DNA of 64,000 nt from assembly GCA_035610835.1 (NCBI GenBank), contig CM069442.1, forward strand, positions 27,729,798 to 27,793,797, read 5' to 3'. The stretch is from Ophiura sarsii (taxonomy: Eukaryota > Echinodermata > Ophiuroidea > Amphilepidida > Ophiuridae). Shown in pieces: positions 57,901 through 64,000 of this stretch. The first letter of the stretch is position 1. Each line of letters begins with the position of its first letter. Position numbers and translations under genes: made by a program. The notes under the pieces are model-generated. The model had not been told where the DNA came from and searched no databases. It worked only from the letters and a program-made list of their open reading frames with translations.

Positions 57901-60900
57901 ACAAACAAAATAGAGTCAATGGGTCGGCTTGACACTTGATATTCTACTGAATGGTAACCCTTTTTGGGCACAAAACAAGAAAAACAATATCAAAAAAATA
58001 CAACATTTCTATTTTAAAATACAGCAAAAAGGTAGATAAACCCAATAGAAATAGAAAGGCGATTCTTAGCGGTTTGCGCCGTGAACCGTGTCACGCTGGG
58101 TTATACACATTATTGGGAAGCAATCTTTTTCAGGTGCGATGGCATTGTTTGGTATTACAAAAGGTCAAATGTCGTGGCCCATCGACTAGGATCGATAAAC
58201 TTAGCGGTAACTTTTCGTGAGTAGAAACAGGGTGGATTAAAAACTGACCGATTGAAACTTAGCGTTTATTAGCATTTACTTTTTGCAGTGCCCCAGCAGA
58301 AACACGCTCTATGAGTAGCGAAATGTTCTGGGTGCTCTCCACATGCAGATAAAAAGGCGCGTAATCGAGTAATAAATAACCTCGGCGAGAGTGGTGCAAA
58401 CCTATGATTGCATGGAACCACAAATGTCGGTCCAGTGATGTTATCCAATGCTCTTGAGATTCCTCATTTTGATTATGCCAGCCCAGTATGGTCAAACTGT
58501 TCAAATACATATCAAGCAAGACTTCAAGTCTTACACAACCGTTTAGCCAGAACAATATTATCTGCTGATATCAGAACACCAAAATGATATGATGAACTTA
58601 CTTCATTGAACAAAACTAAGTGATAGGTGGAAAATTCAAATACTTATTATCTTATTCAAATGTTTAAAAGATATAAGTCCAACCTATTTATCATCCAATT
58701 TGTACATAACTATCACAATCATACTACCAGGAATCATTCAAGTAATACTTTAATCATTCCTAGAATCAACTCAAATTCTGGTATGCGTACTTTTCTTTTC
58801 AGATCTAGCCATCTGTGGAACAATTTATTACCATCTATTCGTATTGATTTAGAATATTTGTCACTCAGTCAATTCAAATCCTATATTTCCACAGTATCAT
58901 AATTTGTATTATAATTTGTATTATATTTAAAAAAATAGGCCAAATAAATAGGCCCAATAAATCATTAAAATTGAGGCCTCTAGCCCAATTCAAATGAAAA
59001 TGGGGCGAACACTCCCCGATCACCCCTACAGTAGTAAATAGATGTATGTTATATAATCTTACGGATAATTAAAATGGCTTTCACACGCCGTTGGTTTTAT
59101 AATCGCTCTTTCCATAACGATATGCTTGATCAATCACGGGTCCTTAAAACAGGCTGTGCCACTTTTTAGGGAAAATATGCTTGTGGAAAGAGTCGTTTTG
59201 CTCATTCAATAATCAGTATCTACTAATTGATGATCCTTTGAGCGTCAAGACGACTAAATAACCTTTCGAATGCCGTTTGATTTGTGTCATTTGCTTTATC
59301 ATATAAAAAAATATGCTTGATTACTAAAATATGCTTGATCACTAAAAGTCAAATTGAAGCCATTTTTATGAAGAAATGCTTTAAACTACATTTAGTCAAT
59401 TTACAATTAATTTGGCGACAAACTACCTTCAAAACTTCCAAAATAGACCCAAAGAACACCCCACACCCCCAAGGGTGTTCTTTGGACTTTGTGGGTCTAC
59501 AACGAGTTCTTTGTGTCTACGAACAGTTCAGTCACTTTTGGTCCTTGTGTAACAGAGCCACGCAAAGTTTGTGGTTAAAGAACAGTTCGTGGTGCCTAAG
59601 AACAGTTGAACTGTTTCGTACGACGCATCGCAGCCCTAAATAGTGAAACAGGTCCCAGAACCGTCTTGGGTCTGGGGCTCGGTGTACGGTCCATTACATT
59701 CCGGTGAGGGTTCAGCCCAACCATGATCCCCTTTTTTGCAGGAGTAACTACATCCAGGGCAAACTTTCTTGTGACGTGGCATATGATGATTTCGGACGAG
59801 CAATGAATACGACAAAATGATGTGTTATCTGATGAGCGATGAGAGGGAGAGTGATACACTAGGATGGGCATACGCACACAATATTACGCACATACACACA
59901 CACAGGGTTAAGGTCAAACATGTATCTGACCATTAAAAACCCTATCACTACGCGGATAGGTGCCACTTATTACACATTTGTTGTGGTCACACATGCTTAC
60001 AGTGTAATAGTTGACTCCCCAGCCCCAGGGACTACAATGTTTGCTGAATGACGATTTTTTAAATGACAAATTCCTGTTAGTGTTGTATAATTGATTGTCT
60101 AATGGCTTCGAATATTAGTATCTAGTATTCTCAGCAACATGAGTCTACAGGTTTTTTTAAATTTAAATCAATAATGAGTATCATATATTCATTATTTCCT
60201 TTTTCTTACATCAGATACTACAGCCAAGAAACCTATGGAGCATCAAATGGCAGACGAAACTCAGCAGAAACCTAAGGAAAAAACAAAAATTCCTAGAGAG
60301 ATAAAGGGTAAGAAGAAATAAGATAAAGTAAGGATTTGTGTTAGTGGTGTGATCTCTGGCTCTAAGTCAAACTATTTAACTCCTTTCAAGGAGTTAAAGA
60401 TTTTTGTGATAAAAATGCTATAAGGCACAATCTTAATTCTATATGGACATAATTCAAGCCATCATGTTTTGTTGCTGTTCATGAAGCTGCGTCCAGATCA
60501 TAAAGTGCGAACAAATAAGAATGCATATTTTTAAGACAGCCACTTATTCTACATCTACATCTATGCAACTACTCGTCAACGCCTTTCAGCAACTAGACAT
60601 GGTTTCCCTGGAACCTAGGAATACAAACATGAGCGTACAGACACAGACCAGGATGATCCCCTACTCTTTACGAAGGAGTCTGTGACCTTTTAACGTGCTC
60701 GGGGATAGCTCTTCCGATACACGGGACCAACATTTCTACGTACCTTCCGAAGCACGATGCGCCATGAAAACTTCAGTCTGCACGGTCTGAAGGAGGCATG
60801 GGGACGAGGCTGTGTTGGTGTATCGTTTTGAACTCTCACTCATAAACGATCCACCAACAGAACTACGTAACGGTGCGCAGCAGTGTACGATGCTCTAACC

Positions 60901-63729
60901 GACTGCGCGACTGCGCCACCTCGCCCCTCTATTTATTTTCGAGGTTAACGCACTAACAAGTCTTGTGGTTATAATAACGAGCTCATCTACACTGGCGATA
61001 ACTACTAGTTAATCCTCGAAAAATAAAACTAACGTTAACTTTAACCCTAACTCTACCCCCCACTTTTTTCAGAATTTTTTCTTCAACGTGGAAAATCGAC
61101 CAAAATATCCCCCCGATCCCCCAGGATTTGATCCAGGGACCTCCAGCACGTGGAGCTCACAATTCCCCACCACACCACGGCTCCCAAGCACAGTCTGCGC
61201 AGTGTATTGCCCAGACTATATTGGCTGGGTCCATTTTTTCATCGAAAAACTTCCACGCCACGTGCCCAGTCGTGGTATATTGTGGTATATTGTGGTATAT
61301 GGCAGTGTTAGGGTTAAGTTAGCGATGCCCGTCAGAACACAGCTTATGTTAAAGGCAATTGAAGACTTCAGATGAAAAATGCAACAACAAAAAGAAACAA
61401 TAAAAGCTTTTTAAATATGTGACACGTCACATCAAAAGGGGGCACTTGGCGCTGAATAGCAAACTGTGCTAGGTACGGCTGGTCAAAGTTGGAATATTGA
61501 GGAAAAATGGTCCGGAGGTAGATTTTATTTTTTCATCGGATTATCTTTCCTTAATGTCTTTAAAATCATCACAAATAATTTCAATATCTACTAACTGACC
61601 AAAAAAGTTTAAATTTTAATTTTTTATAACACCTTCCACATCGGCAACGAATCAGGTTTGTCAACTTAAAGCCTGTCCTAAACGGAATGTCCGATTTGGA
61701 TAAATAATGCATTAAAATAAATGTTAGATAACTGGCTTTAATAATACGTATAAATCTTTATTTTGATTTCTGGAGCCAAGTGCCCCCTTTTGATGTAACA
61801 TGTCACATATAGAGTCTTAATGATTTGATAACAACATAGGCTAACAGTTATTCTTTTTCATGTTTTCTTTACTCTGTAGCTAACCAAAATAGCATTGATT
61901 TAACTGCATCTAATAGACGTATAACAAGGTCCAAATCTCTCATGACCAATGTGGACATCTCATCAGTTTTGCCAGATAAAGGTAAGTAAGCCTAAAACTG
62001 TCTATTTGCCATAACCAACTAAAAAAACAACCATAACTAATGACAGTTAGAAAGAGAGGGACAGTTTAGATTATCAGACGAGAGAATATCTTTGTTTATT
62101 TCATACAAGTTGAAAACACACATTTCATCATAACATAATTATACCCCATCTCAAAACACACACCCCAGGACTATGCTGAATGCTGAATTTTTTAGATGAC
62201 AAATTCCTTTCGTATAATTGATTGTATAATCATCGAGTCAGTCCACCACAAGTTTCTTTATTTAAATTGATAATGAGTACCGCATATTCATTATTTTCTT
62301 TTTCTTATATCAGATACTGCAGCCAAGAAACATATGAAGCATCAAATGGCAGACAAAAGTCAGCAGAAACCAAAGAAAAACCCCAAAATACCTAGAGAGG
62401 AAAAGGGTAAGAAGAAATAAGAAAAAATTAAGGATTGGTCTTAGAGGTGTGACATCTCAGGATTGGTTAGAGGTGTGACATCTCAATGGAGATTTAGAAA
62501 ATTATTTTGTCAAAAAACATAGCCTAGTTTTTTAATAAAATAATTGTAAATATTAAAATGTTTTACAAATCCAAGTGTACACTTGTAGACCTCAAGTGTT
62601 TCAAAACAAGTATGGGCTTTAAAGCAAACTGTTTCATGAGTCTCAATAATTTTGAGAACATGCATGTATGAACTTCAGAATTGAATCAATCTGGAAATCT
62701 CCAGAACTAGCAGAGGATCGTGGTTTGGAAGAAGAGGCATTTGCAAATGATTGTAGTATCAATTAATTCACTTCAAATCTCTAGTGAATTTTCAAAAAGT
62801 TCATTCTTATAGGTCAATAAATGCGTATGTGTTGTTTCGAGAGAAATTAGACAAATCAATGCACGCGCGCTGATGTTGATGTGTGAATAATGGCATGACC
62901 CCGAAGGGGGAGTGCTATTGTGAGCATATTAACATATGTGCAAGTGCATTGATTTTTCTAATTTTTCGAGAAACAAAACATACGCATGCATTGACCTAAT
63001 TCATACATGACACTTACAAATCAAAATTCACAATTTGAGCATAATTGTTGATGAATAAAAACATTTTAACAAGTTTGCTAACACCCGCAGTGAAAATCGG
63101 CGAACCCACGATTCCTGAACAACGAATCAAAACAAAGCGTGTGGTGCGCGCAGTCAACGGCGCACACGCGGAGTGCAGTAGACACTTTCAATGCACTCCG
63201 CGTATTTAGTTTCTTGCTTTCTGATTGGTCAGACACCACTAAGAGTGTATGAATTAGTGTTAATAAATGTGAAATTATATGTCCATACAAATCCATTTTT
63301 GTGCACTCATGTTTAGACCATTTTTCAACCATTTGCTTTTCCTGCAAGAGATGTTTTTCTTGTTCTTAGGACGCATTGATGTGTTGAGTGGATCAAACAT
63401 GTAACTCGGAGAATAAATTTATGCACTAGTCATGGTTCATTATGTTGGGACCCTGTCATCATATCCACATTGCTTAATCTCTGATCAATCTCTTTATTTT
63501 GTTTTTTAAGTGTTTTTTCTTTCTCTTTTTTGTTCTAATAATTACTTTATCTTGTATTTTGTTTAATTTGTATATAGCTCAGTATGACGTGGCGATTCCA
63601 GAAGGTTTCATTATTCAACTCCTAGAAATCGAAACCCCCCATGATATGGACAAAAAAAATGGTGACACTTTCTCGGCAACTTTGAAGATAAAGATGATAA
63701 TTCCATCAACGCACAATAGTAGGGCCTGA
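54691..63729 (+). CDS. six-exon death-domain/SIM protein gene (spliced)
   Basis: Proposed coding exons: 54691-54973, 57541-57636, 60215-60307, 61880-61981, 62314-62406, 63578-63729, total 819 nt (272 aa plus TGA). Every acceptor is pyrimidine-rich plus AG, every donor GTA[AG], and every internal junction falls in phase 1, so the frame stays open throughout. Architecture: death-like domain, Lys-rich linker, linker repeat, SIM-like segment (SIDLT, SNRRITRSKS), linker repeat, and a C-terminal segment with a beta-like pattern (FIIQLLEIET, ATLKIKMII). The basic linkers may act as nuclear signals. Intron 1 contains a 2.1-kb tandem-repeat element; later introns hold LINE and SINE relics. Extra exons cannot be excluded. 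Promoter not seen. Confidence 0.6.
54990..57122 (+). mobile_element. TIR-bounded tandem-repeat element, copy 2 (in intron 1)
   Basis: Begins GTTTCGCCTGATGTAATCAG and ends CAGGCGAGAC (57089-57098) plus the same tail as copy 1. The array (about 55100-56770) has roughly 15 units. A small hAT-like segment with G/C runs and an inverted GCCACTG end (about 56790-56870) interrupts its right part. It starts only 17 bases after the exon 1 boundary. Confidence 0.8.
57541..57636 (+). CDS. host gene exon 2: basic linker
   Basis: CTTACATCAG acceptor, GTAAAAC donor, phase 1 at both ends, 32 codons: DTTAKKP then Lys/Arg-rich (KAKKRAKISRKKK), resembling a nuclear localisation signal. Related to exons 3 and 5. 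Confidence 0.6.
58447..58905 (+). pseudogene. LINE RT C-terminal relic in intron
   Basis: Frames give FDYASPVWSNCSNTYQARL and LHNRLARTIL (thumb region), then after frameshifts FRSSHLWNNLLPSIR and LSQFKSYI, the standard C-terminal RT motifs. Broken and 5'-truncated. Confidence 0.7.
60215..60307 (+). CDS. host gene exon 3: linker repeat
   Basis: 31 codons, phase 1-1, starts DTTAKKPMEHQMAD; flanking intron sequence also resembles that around exons 2 and 5, pointing to duplication of an exon with its borders. Confidence 0.6.
60640..60915 (-). mobile_element. tRNA-derived SINE, likely
   Basis: On the minus strand it starts GGGGCGAGGTGGCGCAGTCG and continues GTCGGTTAGAGC, a good A-box, with a B-box-like GAGTTCAAAAC about 80 bases on. 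Reads as a tRNA-like head without intact cloverleaf. Ends approximate. Confidence 0.45.
61085..61325 (-). mobile_element. second tRNA-like SINE/repeat
   Basis: Minus strand contains GGGAGCCGTGGTGTGGTGG and GGTCCCTGGATCAAATCC, resembling A- and B-box regions. The adjacent body (61195-61320) is shared with 48226-48345. Confidence 0.4.
61880..61981 (+). CDS. host gene exon 4: SIM-like segment
   Basis: ACTCTGTAG acceptor, GTAAGT donor, 34 codons, phase 1-1: SIDLT, SNRRITRSKS, VDISS, LPDK. The relic at 7787 carries an additional IVDLT block that is missing here, so this version may have lost one SIM. Confidence 0.6.
62314..62406 (+). CDS. host gene exon 5: linker repeat
   Basis: 31 codons, phase 1-1, starts DTAAKKHMKHQMAD; about 80% identical in sequence to exon 3 by eye. 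Confidence 0.6.
62810..62998. mobile_element. 189-bp MITE, TA ends
   Basis: TAGGTCAATAAATGCGTATG at the left pairs with CATACGCATGCATTGACCTA at the right, and the arms continue through TTTCGAGAGAAATTAG-like sequence to about 55 bp. Confidence 0.7.
63578..63729 (+). CDS. host gene terminal exon
   Basis: TATATAG acceptor; phase-1 entry; 50 codons ending TGA. Starts AQYDVAIPEGF; alternating hydrophobics suggest beta strands. No family recognised. Confidence 0.5.
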
Positions 63730-63798
63730 AAGGTGCCGGTATGTGACACTATCTAAACTGTCTGCAGATTCTGATTATAGCGAAAGATGGTTTACGAT

Positions 63799-64000
63799 CA
63801 GTGGCGTAGCTAGGTTTTTCATCGGGGGGGGCAAGAATTAAAAGCGAGCCAACAATATTTGTCTGACCAAAGTAATGCGCGCCAAAATGTGTGACTTTTA
63901 TTTTACATTTATTTTTGCTATGATCGAGGCACATTTCTGCTTTAAACAACCTCCTACCAAAAAATACTATAATTTTGGGACACATGTGCGCGTAGCGGTC
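63799..64000 (+). mobile_element. hAT-like terminus, cut by window end
   Basis: CAGTGGCGTAGCTAGG followed by a short G run and, at the window edge, GCGCGTAGCGG, as in the 9811 MITE family. The other end is outside the window. Confidence 0.55.

Noticed and set aside
60640..60915. Functional tRNA gene
   Set aside because: A- and B-box-like sequences are present, but no consistent cloverleaf or anticodon stem could be folded; a SINE head is more likely.

Overview
This is eukaryotic DNA, most likely from a marine invertebrate and plausibly a deuterostome such as an echinoderm. That guess rests on overall character only: an AT-rich genome, introns with GT..AG junctions, tandem copies of a death-domain gene, many miniature DNA transposons (MITEs) and several CR1/L2-like or RTE-like LINE remnants. 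No species can be read from the sequence. There is one assembly gap of 100 N (10974-11073). Most of the window is mobile-element debris; I support one intact host gene model and one eroded copy of it.

The most unusual object is a complete 9.3 kb mobile element at 18741-28039. It is flanked by a perfect 6-bp target duplication (AACCAG) and has near-identical ~2.5 kb terminal inverted repeats (TIRs) that begin 5'-AGTAGTAATAGT. A 6-bp duplication, long TIRs and 5'-AG ends with short tandem repeats are hallmarks of Polinton/Maverick elements. No DNA polymerase, integrase, ATPase, protease or capsid gene is visible. Each TIR instead carries an outward-facing C2H2 zinc-finger gene, preceded by an array of about 20 TGAGTAAA-like units, and two small open frames. 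The unique centre holds a duplicated locus: copy A is split into separate ORFs and copy B is fused. Both copies have a Y-G-V-D-E-A-G-I-W-D start, acidic hydrophobic motifs and a C-x2-C-x3-H-x5-H-x-C cluster. A 5'-truncated LINE (24283-25455) has inserted into the centre. I read the element as a non-autonomous relative of Polintons or a satellite mobilised in trans.

The right end (54.7-63.7 kb, + strand) holds a six-exon gene encoding about 272 aa: a death-like domain exon, three related basic linker exons, a SUMO-interaction-motif-like exon and a terminal exon. Every internal junction is phase 1. A decayed paralogue lies at 5.7-7.9 kb, with a one-base deletion in the death-domain exon, a Tc1-like insertion in the intron and no donor after the SIM exon.

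Layout: 0-5.7 kb repeats, including a palindromic-iteron element; 5.7-8.1 kb gene relic with Tc1 insertion; 8.1-18.7 kb nested hAT, mariner and piggyBac-like debris and homopolymers; 18.7-28.0 kb Polinton-like element; 28.3-29.2 kb LINE relic; 29.2-37.6 kb repeats and MITEs; 37.7-39.5 kb LINE relic with mariner-like and Harbinger-like MITEs in or beside it; 42.8-44.2 kb hAT-type element; 45.1-47.8 kb AT-rich island between inverted repeats; 48.8-51.2 kb MITE and LINE relic; 51.36-57.12 kb two elements with ~109-bp tandem arrays, the second inside intron 1 of the host gene; 54.7-63.7 kb host gene with intronic SINE and LINE relics.
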